64,000 nucleotides of DNA. Source: an uncultured Bacteroidales bacterium. GTDB taxonomy: Bacteria > Bacteroidota > Bacteroidia > Bacteroidales > UBA932. Position 1 is the first letter of the stretch. Each line of letters starts with the position of its first letter. The DNA is taken from positions 1 through 64,000 of the forward strand of contig ONDF01000015.1 of assembly GCA_900316525.1 (NCBI GenBank), given 5' to 3'. Below are positions 25,680-34,660 of the stretch, one piece after another. A model generated the notes under the pieces. It saw nothing but the letters and a program-made list of their open reading frames with translations. It searched no databases and was not told where the DNA came from. Made by a program: the position numbers and the translations under genes.

Positions 25680-27166
25680 CGCTTGCCCACCTTCAGCCGC
25701 TGTCCTTCGCGGATCCGGTCGCTCCTCAGGCTGTTCCAGGACTTGAGGTTTTTGACGGTCGTGTGATTCCGCGCGGCGATCTTCCCGAGGTTGTCGCCCC
25801 GGCGGACCTTGTAGTAGACCCACTGGCCGCCGCCGGAAGCCGGCTTCCGGGAAGAGGACGTCGACGTGCTCCGGCCGTTCCGGCCGTCGTCGATGGAACC
25901 GGAGAACATCTCGGCCGCCTTGTACTTGTAGATCGTGTCCTGGCTGTCCAGGAAGGCGTTGCTGTAGTTGAAGGGGAGGCGGAGGACCTGCTCGCCCTGG
26001 TTGCCCGGGACGATGTCCTTGTAATACTGCGGGTTCAGGTCGCGGAGGTCGTCGATCGGCACCCCGATCACCTCGCTGATCTGACGGAAGTGGAGGTTCT
26101 TGTTGACCATGAAGGTGTCGATGTGCGCGGGCATCTGCACCGGGGCGGGCTCCAGGCCGTATTCCTTCGCATAGTTCACCGCGTACATCGCGCCCACCAT
26201 CGCCGGCACGTACCCGCGGGTCTCGCGGGGAAGATAGGGGTAGATGGACCAGAAATCACGCCGTCCGGCGCGCTTGATGGCCTTGTTCACGTTGCCGGAG
26301 CCGCAGTTGTAGGAAGAGATGGCGAGGCTCCAGTCGCCGAAGATGCGGTAGGCGTCCCGGAGGTACCGGGCGGCCGCGTCCACGGAAGCGACCGGGTCCA
26401 TCCGGTCGTCGACGAACGAGTCGATCCGGAGGCCGTAGTTCCGGGCCGTGGAATGCATGAACTGCCACATGCCGGTCGCGCCGACGCGGGAGACCGCCAC
26501 CGGGTTCAGGGCCGATTCGATGATGGCCATGTACTTGAGTTCCAGGGGAAGTCCGTACTTGCGGAAGGCTTCCTCGAAGATGGGCATGTAGTACTGCGCG
26601 AGGCCGAGGATCTGGCCCATGCGGGTGGGCATCTTCTCGGAATAGAGGACCATGTAGTTCTTGACGGTCTCGTTGTAGGGCAGCTGGATGAAGGAATTCA
26701 TCCGCTGGAGCCGTTCGATGAGGACCTGGTCCGGAACCCCGGAGGTGAAATGGACGCTGTCCATGTTGTACTCGCTCTGCGGGTTCTCGCGGATCTGGCG
26801 GTGCAGGTACCAGATGCTCAGGAGGCTGTCGGTGACGTCGTCCGTGTAGTCGAGGCCGCCCTGCTGGTCGTCCACGTAGTCGCCGCCGCCGTACAGCGGA
26901 CTGTCGAAATAGTCGACGGCCGCGCCCATCCCGGCCGCTTCCTGGTAGGGACCCTGGCCGTCCAGCTGCTTCTGGAGGCTGTCGCGTTCATGGGCGTCCG
27001 TCCGGAGTTCTTCCAGCTCGATCTGGATCTCTTCCAGGCGCTGCCGCAGCTGGAGGTTCTCCTTTTCCAGCTGCTTGCGGGTTTTCCGGTCCAACTGTAT
27101 GCCCGCTGCGGCCGGAAGCGGGGAAAGGAGGAGGAAGGCCGCGCATATGATCGTTAATTGTTTCAT
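25676..27166 (-). CDS. mltD: MltD-like lytic murein transglycosylase with LysM
   Basis: A 496-residue exported enzyme. It has a signal peptide (cleavage after about PAAAG), a coiled coil (30-70), an SLT lysozyme-like domain (about 195-330) with catalytic Glu217 in AIIESALNP and the SYNCGSGNV motif, and a C-terminal LysM (about 450-495, YKVRRGDNLGKIAARNHTTV). It cleaves glycan strands of peptidoglycan to 1,6-anhydro products. It follows DUF5683, parB and parA in the same direction, an arrangement conserved in Bacteroidota. Confidence 0.92.
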   Translation of the reverse strand: MKQLTIICAAFLLLSPLPAAAGIQLDRKTRKQLEKENLQLRQRLEEIQIELEELRTDAHERDSLQKQLDGQGPYQEAAGMGAAVDYFDSPLYGGGDYVDDQQGGLDYTDDVTDSLLSIWYLHRQIRENPQSEYNMDSVHFTSGVPDQVLIERLQRMNSFIQLPYNETVKNYMVLYSEKMPTRMGQILGLAQYYMPIFEEAFRKYGLPLELKYMAIIESALNPVAVSRVGATGMWQFMHSTARNYGLRIDSFVDDRMDPVASVDAAARYLRDAYRIFGDWSLAISSYNCGSGNVNKAIKRAGRRDFWSIYPYLPRETRGYVPAMVGAMYAVNYAKEYGLEPAPVQMPAHIDTFMVNKNLHFRQISEVIGVPIDDLRDLNPQYYKDIVPGNQGEQVLRLPFNYSNAFLDSQDTIYKYKAAEMFSGSIDDGRNGRSTSTSSSRKPASGGGQWVYYKVRRGDNLGKIAARNHTTVKNLKSWNSLRSDRIREGQRLKVGKR

Positions 27167-27172
27167 CCGGGA

Positions 27173-28081
27173 TCAGAATCTGAGGGTGAGGCCGAGCCCC
27201 ACCCCGGGGGCCGCGGCATAGTCCGGCGAGATGACCGTAGGCTCCAGCCGGAGGGAGATGTCGTCGTCCACTTCGAAGTCCTGCATGTAGGCGAAGACGT
27301 TCGCGTCGACGACCTGGATCACATAGACTAGCGCCGTGGCCAGGAGGGAATAGTCCCGGTACCGGCGGAAGAGGTCGCGGTAGACCAGCGCGTTCTCCGC
27401 GGAGATCGGCGGTTTCTCGACGCCTTCCTCCGTGCTGGTGGCCTGGTCGTAGATCCATTTGTAGCGCTCATAATTGCGCTTGTTGTCCGTATAGAAGTAG
27501 ATGCCGGCGGCCATGCCGCCCCAGTAGATGGGGATTTTCCAGTACTCGCCGTTGTACACCTGCCCGAGGCAGGGGAACAGGATGGAGTAGAGGGTGGCCT
27601 TGCCGGGATCGGGCTTCCGGTCCGTGGGGAAGGTGACGGTCATGTCCAGGAGGGAACCCCACCAGACGAGCCCGGCCCCGATGTAGGACAGCGTGCTGTA
27701 TTTCTTGAACTTCTCGTCGCCGGTCGCCTTGAACTGCTTGTTGAAATGGATGCCCAGGCCGACGCCGGCGCCGATGCCGCCGTACACCACGGGCAGTTTC
27801 CAGTACTGGCGGTTGTAGATCTGGCCGCCGCCCACGAAGACGGTGGAGCCCATGAACAGGTTCTGGACCTGTCCCGGCCGCTTGTGGGCCAGGCTGCCGA
27901 AATACTGCTTGAAACTGAAGAGCTGCGAGCTGTCCGTCTTCGCCTGCTTGGACGTGTCCGCATAGTTCTGCGAGAAGGCGTCCCGCTTGAACTGGTCGTC
28001 CCGCGCCTGGCCGTGGAGGACGGCGGGCGCGAGCAGGGCAAGCAGCGCGGCGGCAAGGACGGAAGTGAGGCTTGACTTCAT
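27173..28081 (-). CDS. DUF5683 envelope protein
   Basis: A 302-residue protein with a signal peptide (to about HGQA, residue 25). It contains two repeated halves of the type GGGQIYNRQYWKLPVVYGGIG and LGQVYNGEYWKIPIYWGGMA, each with a following hydrophobic segment. This repeated QxYN-x-YWKxPxxYGG signature is the DUF5683 family, of unknown function. It lies between parB and mltD; the synteny suggests a link between chromosome partition and envelope growth, but no mechanism is known. Confidence 0.85.
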   Translation of the reverse strand: MKSSLTSVLAAALLALLAPAVLHGQARDDQFKRDAFSQNYADTSKQAKTDSSQLFSFKQYFGSLAHKRPGQVQNLFMGSTVFVGGGQIYNRQYWKLPVVYGGIGAGVGLGIHFNKQFKATGDEKFKKYSTLSYIGAGLVWWGSLLDMTVTFPTDRKPDPGKATLYSILFPCLGQVYNGEYWKIPIYWGGMAAGIYFYTDNKRNYERYKWIYDQATSTEEGVEKPPISAENALVYRDLFRRYRDYSLLATALVYVIQVVDANVFAYMQDFEVDDDISLRLEPTVISPDYAAAPGVGLGLTLRF

Positions 28082-28087
28082 GAAGGG

Positions 28088-29020
28088 CTATCCACGGTTA
28101 GGGTCCAGGGCCTGCAAGAAACGTTCCATCTGCTCGTCCGAATCGAACCGGATGGTGATGGATCCCTTGCCTGCGGGGCTGCGCTTCAGGGAGATGTTGT
28201 CGCCGAAATAGCGGCCCACGTTCTCCAGGAGGCGGTAGTACATGTCAGGAAGCTCCTGCGGCTCTTTCTCTTCCGGCTGCGGGAGGCCTTTCTCCAGCGC
28301 GCGGACTTTCTCTTCCAGCTGACGGACGGAAAGACCGCGGCGCACGATGAGGTCGCAGAGCATTTCCTGCGCCTTCGGGTCGTCCACGCCCAGGAGGACC
28401 TTCGCATGGCCGACGCTCACCAGGCCCACCTTCAGGTCGTGCTGGACCTTGGCGGGGAGTTTCAGGAGCCGGAGCTGGTTCGCCACGGAGGCGCGCTTCT
28501 TGCCCACGCGGTCCGCCATCTGCTCCTGCGTCAGGCGGCATTCCTCCATCAGGCGCTGGTAGCTCATCGCCACCTCGATCGGGTCCAGGTTCTCGCGCTG
28601 GATGTTCTCGACGATGGCCATCTCCAGCATGCCCTGGTCGTTCGCGTCGCGGATGTAGGCGGGGATCATGTCCATCCCGGCCTTCGTGCAGGCGCGGAAA
28701 CGGCGCTCACCGCTGATGATCTGGTACTTGGAGCCCTTCTTGCGGACGGTGATGGGCTGGATGAGCCCGAAGGTGCGGATGGAGTCCGCCAGCTCGAGGA
28801 GGGCTTCCTCCCCGAAGCTCATGCGGGGCTGGAAGGGGTTCGGCTCGATCAGGTCCACCGGGATGCGGAGGACGTCGGCCGTGACTTCCTTCTCCGGGGT
28901 GGTTCCGACCACTTCCTTGTTGATGTAGCCGACCGGCTTGCGGATGTCGCGGAGGTCCGCGGCGTCGTCGCCGAGGAGGGCGCTGAGGCCCTTGCCCAGG
29001 CCATGCTGTACTTTCGCCAT
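28088..29020 (-). CDS. parB: Chromosome-partitioning protein ParB
   Basis: A 310-residue ParB/Spo0J. The N-terminal CTPase domain (about 45-145) carries the GERRFRA motif. The central helix-turn-helix (LTQEQMADRVGKKRASVANQLRLL) binds parS, and the C-terminal region dimerises. It loads on parS near the origin and recruits ParA and SMC. Its start overlaps the parA stop by one base, so the two are translationally coupled. Confidence 0.95.
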   Translation of the reverse strand: MAKVQHGLGKGLSALLGDDAADLRDIRKPVGYINKEVVGTTPEKEVTADVLRIPVDLIEPNPFQPRMSFGEEALLELADSIRTFGLIQPITVRKKGSKYQIISGERRFRACTKAGMDMIPAYIRDANDQGMLEMAIVENIQRENLDPIEVAMSYQRLMEECRLTQEQMADRVGKKRASVANQLRLLKLPAKVQHDLKVGLVSVGHAKVLLGVDDPKAQEMLCDLIVRRGLSVRQLEEKVRALEKGLPQPEEKEPQELPDMYYRLLENVGRYFGDNISLKRSPAGKGSITIRFDSDEQMERFLQALDPNRG

Positions 29021-29793
29021 CAGATGTCTTCGTTCTTGGTGAGCACTTCCTCCGCCAGGTGGAGGTAGTTGGAAGTGCCGTTGTTGGTCACGTCGTAAAG
29101 GACAATGGGCTTGCCGTGCGAGGGGGCCTCGCTCAGGCGGATGGAACGCTGGATGATCGTGTTGAACACCAGGTCCTTGAAGTGCTCGCGCAGCTGCATC
29201 ACCACCTGGCTGTGCACCTTCGTGCGGCCGTCGAACATCGTCACGACGAAACCCTCGATGGTGAGGCCGGGATTGATGTTGTTCTGTACCAGGCGGATGG
29301 TCTGGAGCAGCTTCGCGAGGCCTTCCAGCGCGAAGAACTCCGGCTGGACCGGAATCATCACGGAGTCAGCCGCCGTCAGGCAGTTGACGGTGATGAAGCC
29401 CAGGGAAGGGGAGCAGTCGATGATGATGTAGTCATAGCGGTCGCGGATGGGCGCCAGGGCCTTCTTGAGGTAGGATTCGCGGTCCGGCCACTTGATCATC
29501 TCGATTTCCGAGCCCACGAGGTTGATGTGGGAGGGAATCATGTGGAGGTTCTGCAGTTCCGTCTGGATGAGGGCGTCCTCCGCGGGGATGTCCCCCCGGA
29601 TGACCTCATACAAGGTGCGTTTCTCGTCGTTGTCCGGGGAGAAGTTGAGGCCGGAGGTCGTGTTGGCCTGCGGGTCCGCGTCGATGATGAGCACTTTCTT
29701 CTCCAGGACCGCGAGGGACGCGGCCAGGTTGATGGCCGTCGTGGTCTTGCCCACGCCGCCTTTCTGGTTCGCTATGGCGATGATTTTTCCCAT
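29020..29793 (-). CDS. parA: Chromosome-partitioning ATPase ParA (Soj)
   Basis: A 257-residue deviant Walker ATPase. It has the P-loop KGGVGKTTTA at residues 11-20, an IDADPQANTTSG switch, and DCSPSLG in Walker B. It drives segregation of ParB-parS complexes. It is first in the operon parA-parB-DUF5683-mltD. The short type without an N-terminal HTH indicates chromosomal rather than plasmid ParA. Confidence 0.95.
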   Translation of the reverse strand: MGKIIAIANQKGGVGKTTTAINLAASLAVLEKKVLIIDADPQANTTSGLNFSPDNDEKRTLYEVIRGDIPAEDALIQTELQNLHMIPSHINLVGSEIEMIKWPDRESYLKKALAPIRDRYDYIIIDCSPSLGFITVNCLTAADSVMIPVQPEFFALEGLAKLLQTIRLVQNNINPGLTIEGFVVTMFDGRTKVHSQVVMQLREHFKDLVFNTIIQRSIRLSEAPSHGKPIVLYDVTNNGTSNYLHLAEEVLTKNEDI

Positions 29794-29832
29794 ATTCGTA
29801 GATGGTCCGCCCCTGGATGGGCAAACATTCTA

Positions 29833-29863
29833 CAAATATAGGAAAATATCCCCGCCCCTGCAA
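29833..29863 (-). promoter_or_regulatory. Promoter of parA-parB operon
   Basis: On the minus strand TTG (29861-29863), a 20-nt spacer and TATATTTG (29833-29840) fit the Bacteroidota promoter, 39 nt before the parA start. Confidence 0.65.
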
Positions 29864-29910
29864 GGGAATGTTCCACAAAAAGTTCCACGCCGCCCGGCTC
29901 CCGGGCAAAT

Positions 29911-29941
29911 TTGGAATTGTAATTAAATTTTTGTTAATTTG
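29911..29941 (+). promoter_or_regulatory. Promoter of the SusC operon
   Basis: TTG (29911-29913), a 20-nt spacer and TTAATTTG (29934-29941; one mismatch to TAnnTTTG) suggest a promoter that leaves an untranslated leader of about 80 nt before susC at 30029. Confidence 0.5.
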
Positions 29942-29972
29942 CGGTCAGAATGGTTAGTAGTGTGTTTATAAT

Positions 29973-29990
29973 GGCCTGCAAGGCCTTTTT
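29973..29990 (+). terminator. Terminator-like hairpin in the susC leader
   Basis: GGCCT-GCA-AGGCC followed by TTTTT lies between the likely promoter and the susC start. The stem is short (5 bp) but has a proper U-tract. It could act as an attenuator, or end transcripts entering from upstream. Confidence 0.5.
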
Positions 29991-30028
29991 GTACCGATTA
30001 CAAACTGAACTTAACCTAATGTTTAACC

Positions 30029-33000
30029 ATGAAAGGAATTAAGATTTTATTCTCGATTCTGGCCCTTTCCCTCTGCACGGCGCTCGCCGGACAGAACATC
30101 ACGGTCAAGGGCACAGTGACGGACGCCTCGAACGGCGATCCGGTTCCCGCCACATCCGTCATCGTCAGCGGCACCACGCAGGGTGTCGTTTCCGACGTGG
30201 ATGGTGTCTATTCGATCAGCGCCCCTTCGGACGGCGTCCTGGTCTTCTCCTCCATCGGCTATGAGACCATGCAGGTTCCCATCCGGGGCAACCGCCTCCT
30301 GAACGTGGAGCTCACTCCCAGCGCCGAATTCCTGGACGAGACCATCGTCGTCGCCTACGGCACGGCGAAAAAGTCCTCCTATTCCGGTTCCGCCACGATG
30401 GTCCGCTCCGAGGAGCTGGCCCAGAAGCCCGTCTCCTCCGTGGAGCAGGCCCTCCAAGGCAAGATCCCCGGCCTGCAGGTGAGCACCGCCTCCGGCCAGC
30501 CGGGTGCCGCGACCACCTTCCGCATCCGCGGTACCGGTACGCTCAACGCCTCCTCCTCTCCGCTGTACGTGATCGACGGCGTGGCCACCACGAGCACCAA
30601 TTACTCCAAGAACGCCAGTGACGCGAACACCACCACCAGCATCCTGTCTAGCATCAACCCGCAGGACATTGAGTCCATCACGGTGCTGAAGGATGCCGCG
30701 GCCGCCTCCCTGTACGGCTCCCGCGCGGCGAACGGCGTCGTGATCATCACCACCAAGACCGGCAAGGCCGGCCAGGGCCACATGAATTTCAACGCCGCCT
30801 ACGGCGTCTCCGCCGTCCCGCGCCAGTATGAGATGGCGCATTCCGCGGACTACTACAAGCTCATCTTCAACAGCTACATGGAAGCCGGCAAGGGCGCCGA
30901 GTGGGCCAACGAGCAGGCGCAGGGCACCCTGTCCTGGAACCCGTTCAACATGGCCAACCCGCTGGAAGCCAATGGCAATGTGGCCAGCGGCGCGAAGGTC
31001 GTCATCGACACGGACTGGCAGCGCGAGGTGATGAAGAAGGGCTATTCCCAGGACTACAACCTGAGCTACTCCGGCGGCACCGACAAGCTCAACTACTTCT
31101 TCTCCGGCGGCTACTTCGACCAGATCGGCACCACGCCCACGGCCCGCTACACCCGTTATTCCGGCAAGGCGAACATCGAGGCGCAGGTGAAGCCCTGGCT
31201 CAAGGGCGGCATGAACGTCGTGTTCTCCTACGCCACGCAGAACTCCGAAGTCTCCCAGAGCGCCGGCGCCTCCCCGCTGTACAACGCCCTCTCCTTCCCG
31301 AACGCCGTCCCGGTGTACAAGGTCGATGCCAACGGCAACTACGTCCTGGACGAGGCCGGCGAGAAGCAGTACAACTGGACGAACCCGGCCGCCAAGGACT
31401 TCAACCCGGTGGCCATCCCGCTGATGAACACCAACAAGGCCAATACGACCCGCCTGCTGGCCTCCTTCTTCACCGAGGTGAAGTTCATGGACGGCCTCAC
31501 TGCCCGCACGACCTTCTCGCCCGACTACGTGTCCGTATACGATATCTTCTATTGGAACAAGTATCACGGTGACGGTCCGGCTTACAGCGGCCGCGGCGGC
31601 CGTACCCAGACCAGCGACCTGATGTTCACGAGCACCACCACGCTGAACTTCAACCGCAGCTTCGGCCTCCACTCGGTGTCCGCCATGGCCGGTTACGAGT
31701 ACTGGCAGAGCCGGATCACCCGCTTCGACGGCGCCGCCACCGGCTTCGCCTTCGACTTCCTCCAGGAACTCGCCGGCGCCAGCAAGCCGCAGTCCCTCAC
31801 TTCCTGGTACACCGACGCCGCCCTGATCTCCTACCTGGGCCACGCCGAGTACAACTATGCCGAGAAGTACTTCGCTTCCGCTTCGTTCCGTCGGGACGGT
31901 TCCTCCGTGTTCGGCGCGGACAACAAGTGGGGCAACTTCTTCAGCGTGGGCGCCTCCTGGCGGATGAAGCAGGAGGACTTCCTGAAAGACGTCGACTGGC
32001 TGAGCGACCTCAAGTTCCGCGTCAGCTACGGTACCTCCGGCAACAACGCCGGCCTGAGCCGCTATGAGTCCCTGGGTCTCTGGACGGCCAGCGACAGCTA
32101 TCAGTACGGTTACAACTCCGGTCTCGGCCACACGAGCCTCTCCAACCCGGAACTGGGCTGGGAGAAGCAGAAGATGCTGAACATCGGCCTGGACTTCGGC
32201 TTCGCCGGCAACCGCATCAACGGTTCCGTCGAGTACTTCCGGAAGACTTCCGACGACCTGCTCTACGAGTTCCCGCTGCCCGCTTCCCACGGTCTCACCA
32301 GCGTGATGATGAACCTCGCCAAGGTGCAGAACCAGGGTGTGGAGTTCAGCCTGAACGCCGTTCCCGTGCAGACCGCGGACTTCAACTGGGACGTGAACTT
32401 CAACTTCTCCTACAACGCCGACAAGATCCTGGACCTCGCGGGTGACGACGACATCGTCATGGGCGACACCAAGAAGATCTGGAAGGTGGGCGAGAGCCAG
32501 TACATGTTCTACATGCCCACCTGGGTGGGTGTGGATCCCGCCAACGGCGACCCGCTCTGGAAAGGCGCCGACGGAAACACGAACAACTATTCCATGGCCG
32601 AGTACGAGCAGCAGGGCCGCTCGACGCCTTGGGGCTTCGGTTCCCTGACGAACAACTTCTCCTGGAAGGGCCTGAGCCTCTCCTTCATGTTCTACTACAA
32701 CTTGGGCGGCAAGTTCTATGACAGCCTGTACGCCAACATGATGCACGAGGGCAACAACTCCGGCAAGAACATCTGCGTGGACGAACTCAACGCCTGGACG
32801 CCGGCCAACACCAACACCGACGTGCCGAAGTTCATCAACACGAACGACAACCAGAGCAACTCCCCGAGCACGCGTTTCCTGTACAGCGCCACCTACCTGA
32901 AGCTCAAGAACGTGAACCTCTCCTACAGCCTGCCCAGGAACCTGCTCAAGAAGACGGGCATCCTTTCCGGGGCCCGCGTGTACGTGAACGCCGACAACCT

Positions 33001-33136
33001 GTTCACGGTGTTCAAGGACAAGCGCTACAAGGGCTATGACGACATCGACATCTTCGGTGTCGGCGGCTATGACGCCTATGCGAACTACATTCCGCTCAGC
33101 CGGACCTTCACCTTCGGCGTAAATCTCACTTTCTAA
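30029..33136 (+). CDS. SusC/RagA-family TonB-dependent outer-membrane transporter
   Basis: A 1035-residue SusC-like receptor. It has a signal peptide (1-20, ALAGQ), a carboxypeptidase-regulatory-like domain (about 24-100, VKGTVTDASNGDPVPATSV), a TonB-dependent plug (about 105-230, with GKIPGLQVSTASGQPGAATTFRIRG split over this region) and a 22-strand barrel ending in the aromatic terminus FGVNLTF. It imports ligands captured by the SusD lipoprotein using TonB energy. The operon contains no glycoside hydrolase but does contain an S9 peptidase, which points to peptides rather than glycans. Confidence 0.95.
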   Translation: MKGIKILFSILALSLCTALAGQNITVKGTVTDASNGDPVPATSVIVSGTTQGVVSDVDGVYSISAPSDGVLVFSSIGYETMQVPIRGNRLLNVELTPSAEFLDETIVVAYGTAKKSSYSGSATMVRSEELAQKPVSSVEQALQGKIPGLQVSTASGQPGAATTFRIRGTGTLNASSSPLYVIDGVATTSTNYSKNASDANTTTSILSSINPQDIESITVLKDAAAASLYGSRAANGVVIITTKTGKAGQGHMNFNAAYGVSAVPRQYEMAHSADYYKLIFNSYMEAGKGAEWANEQAQGTLSWNPFNMANPLEANGNVASGAKVVIDTDWQREVMKKGYSQDYNLSYSGGTDKLNYFFSGGYFDQIGTTPTARYTRYSGKANIEAQVKPWLKGGMNVVFSYATQNSEVSQSAGASPLYNALSFPNAVPVYKVDANGNYVLDEAGEKQYNWTNPAAKDFNPVAIPLMNTNKANTTRLLASFFTEVKFMDGLTARTTFSPDYVSVYDIFYWNKYHGDGPAYSGRGGRTQTSDLMFTSTTTLNFNRSFGLHSVSAMAGYEYWQSRITRFDGAATGFAFDFLQELAGASKPQSLTSWYTDAALISYLGHAEYNYAEKYFASASFRRDGSSVFGADNKWGNFFSVGASWRMKQEDFLKDVDWLSDLKFRVSYGTSGNNAGLSRYESLGLWTASDSYQYGYNSGLGHTSLSNPELGWEKQKMLNIGLDFGFAGNRINGSVEYFRKTSDDLLYEFPLPASHGLTSVMMNLAKVQNQGVEFSLNAVPVQTADFNWDVNFNFSYNADKILDLAGDDDIVMGDTKKIWKVGESQYMFYMPTWVGVDPANGDPLWKGADGNTNNYSMAEYEQQGRSTPWGFGSLTNNFSWKGLSLSFMFYYNLGGKFYDSLYANMMHEGNNSGKNICVDELNAWTPANTNTDVPKFINTNDNQSNSPSTRFLYSATYLKLKNVNLSYSLPRNLLKKTGILSGARVYVNADNLFTVFKDKRYKGYDDIDIFGVGGYDAYANYIPLSRTFTFGVNLTF

Positions 33137-33148
33137 AACGGACGCGCT

Positions 33149-34660
33149 ATGAAAAAGATATTCTACATCGCTACGATCGCTCTTTTCGGACTGGCCTCCT
33201 GCAGCAAGGAAGTGCTGAACCCGGTCCCGTCCAACGCCGTTTCCGACACGCAGATCTTCTCGTCTGTGGCCTCGGCGGAGACCGCCCTCAACGGCGGCAT
33301 CATGTACATCGGCTACTATATGACCAACACCCTGGGCACCATCATGTCCGAGGTGATGGGCGAGGACGCCCTGATGACCAGCGGCAACTACGGCATCGAC
33401 ACGTACAACTGGAACTTGTATTCCTACACCTATTCCCAGGTTGCCGAGGACGAACCCTGGTGGTTCGGCTATTCCAACTACATCTGGGAATATGACTACA
33501 AGGGCATCGACGCGGCGAACAACATCATCGCCTACGTGACCGACATGCCCGACGAGGCCGGCAAGGAGAACCTGCTGGGCCAGGCCTATGGCCTGCGCGC
33601 CTTCATGTTCCTGCGCCTGGCCCGCCTGTTCGCGCCGACTTACTCCATCAACTCCGAGGCCCCCTGCATCATCCTGCGCACCGAGCCCGCCGACGGCGCT
33701 TCCGAGCATATGCCGCGCGCGACGCTGAAGGCCACTTACGAGCAGATCCTCAAGGACTTCGAGTACGCCCGCCAGCACTGCAACGCCAACAATGGCGCCT
33801 ACTTCACCCCGAAGGCTTGCGCCCTCTTCATGGCGCGCGCCTATCTGGACATGGGCGACTGGGCCAATGCCAAGAAGTTCGCCGAGGAGGCCGCTTCCAA
33901 CAACTTCTCCGGCAGCAACCTGATGAGCCAGGCCGAGTACCAGGCCGGCTTCATGGACCCGAACGTGGAATGGCTGATGTACTACAACTTCAACCAGACC
34001 ACCTCCAACTACTATGCGTCCATCCCGTCGTTCTACTACCTGGCGAAAGCCGCCTACAATGTGGACGAGACGGGAAAGGCCGATCCGGCGGACATCGAGT
34101 ACCTGGACACGGCGCTGGAGGGCGACTACTTCGATGAGCCGCTCTACGGCTACAGCACCGTCCGCTGGACCAAGCGCTTCCGCGATTCTTTCGAGGACGG
34201 CGACTGCCGCAAGCTCTTCCCGTTCTACTTCTATGCGGAGGACGGCTGGTTCACCAGCAAGTTCAGCCACCGCGAACTCTCCATCGGCGACGCCGACTTC
34301 CCGCTGGCCCGCATCGCGGAGGCCTACCTGATCAAGGCCGAATGCGAGGCCCGCACGGGCGGCAACGCGAAGGCCGTGCTGAACGCGCTGCAGGTCGCCC
34401 GCGGCGCCACCCCGACGGACGGCTCCCTGGAGAACGTCCTGTATGAACGCCGCAAGGAACTCTATGGCGAAGGTTTCCGCCTGCAGGACATCAAGCGCAC
34501 GCACCAGGCCCTCGACCGCACGAAGGATCCGGAGCACTGGGCTTCCGTGAAGACCCTCCCGGCCGACAGCCCCCGCTACATGCTGCCGATCCCGCAGAAC
34601 GAGATGCTCTACAACAAGGCGCTCTCCGCTGCTGACCAGAACGAATTCTGGAGGAAGTAA
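33149..34660 (+). CDS. SusD/RagB-family substrate-binding lipoprotein
   Basis: A 503-residue SusD-like surface lipoprotein. The signal ends in GLASC (Cys18). A TPR-like helical body follows, with the family motifs GQAYGLRAFMFLRLARLF and the C-terminal RRKELYGEGFRLQDIKR. It caps the SusC barrel and delivers ligand to it. It begins 12 nt after susC. Its stop overlaps the start of the peptidase gene (TAATG), so the three genes form one operon. Confidence 0.93.
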   Translation: MKKIFYIATIALFGLASCSKEVLNPVPSNAVSDTQIFSSVASAETALNGGIMYIGYYMTNTLGTIMSEVMGEDALMTSGNYGIDTYNWNLYSYTYSQVAEDEPWWFGYSNYIWEYDYKGIDAANNIIAYVTDMPDEAGKENLLGQAYGLRAFMFLRLARLFAPTYSINSEAPCIILRTEPADGASEHMPRATLKATYEQILKDFEYARQHCNANNGAYFTPKACALFMARAYLDMGDWANAKKFAEEAASNNFSGSNLMSQAEYQAGFMDPNVEWLMYYNFNQTTSNYYASIPSFYYLAKAAYNVDETGKADPADIEYLDTALEGDYFDEPLYGYSTVRWTKRFRDSFEDGDCRKLFPFYFYAEDGWFTSKFSHRELSIGDADFPLARIAEAYLIKAECEARTGGNAKAVLNALQVARGATPTDGSLENVLYERRKELYGEGFRLQDIKRTHQALDRTKDPEHWASVKTLPADSPRYMLPIPQNEMLYNKALSAADQNEFWRK

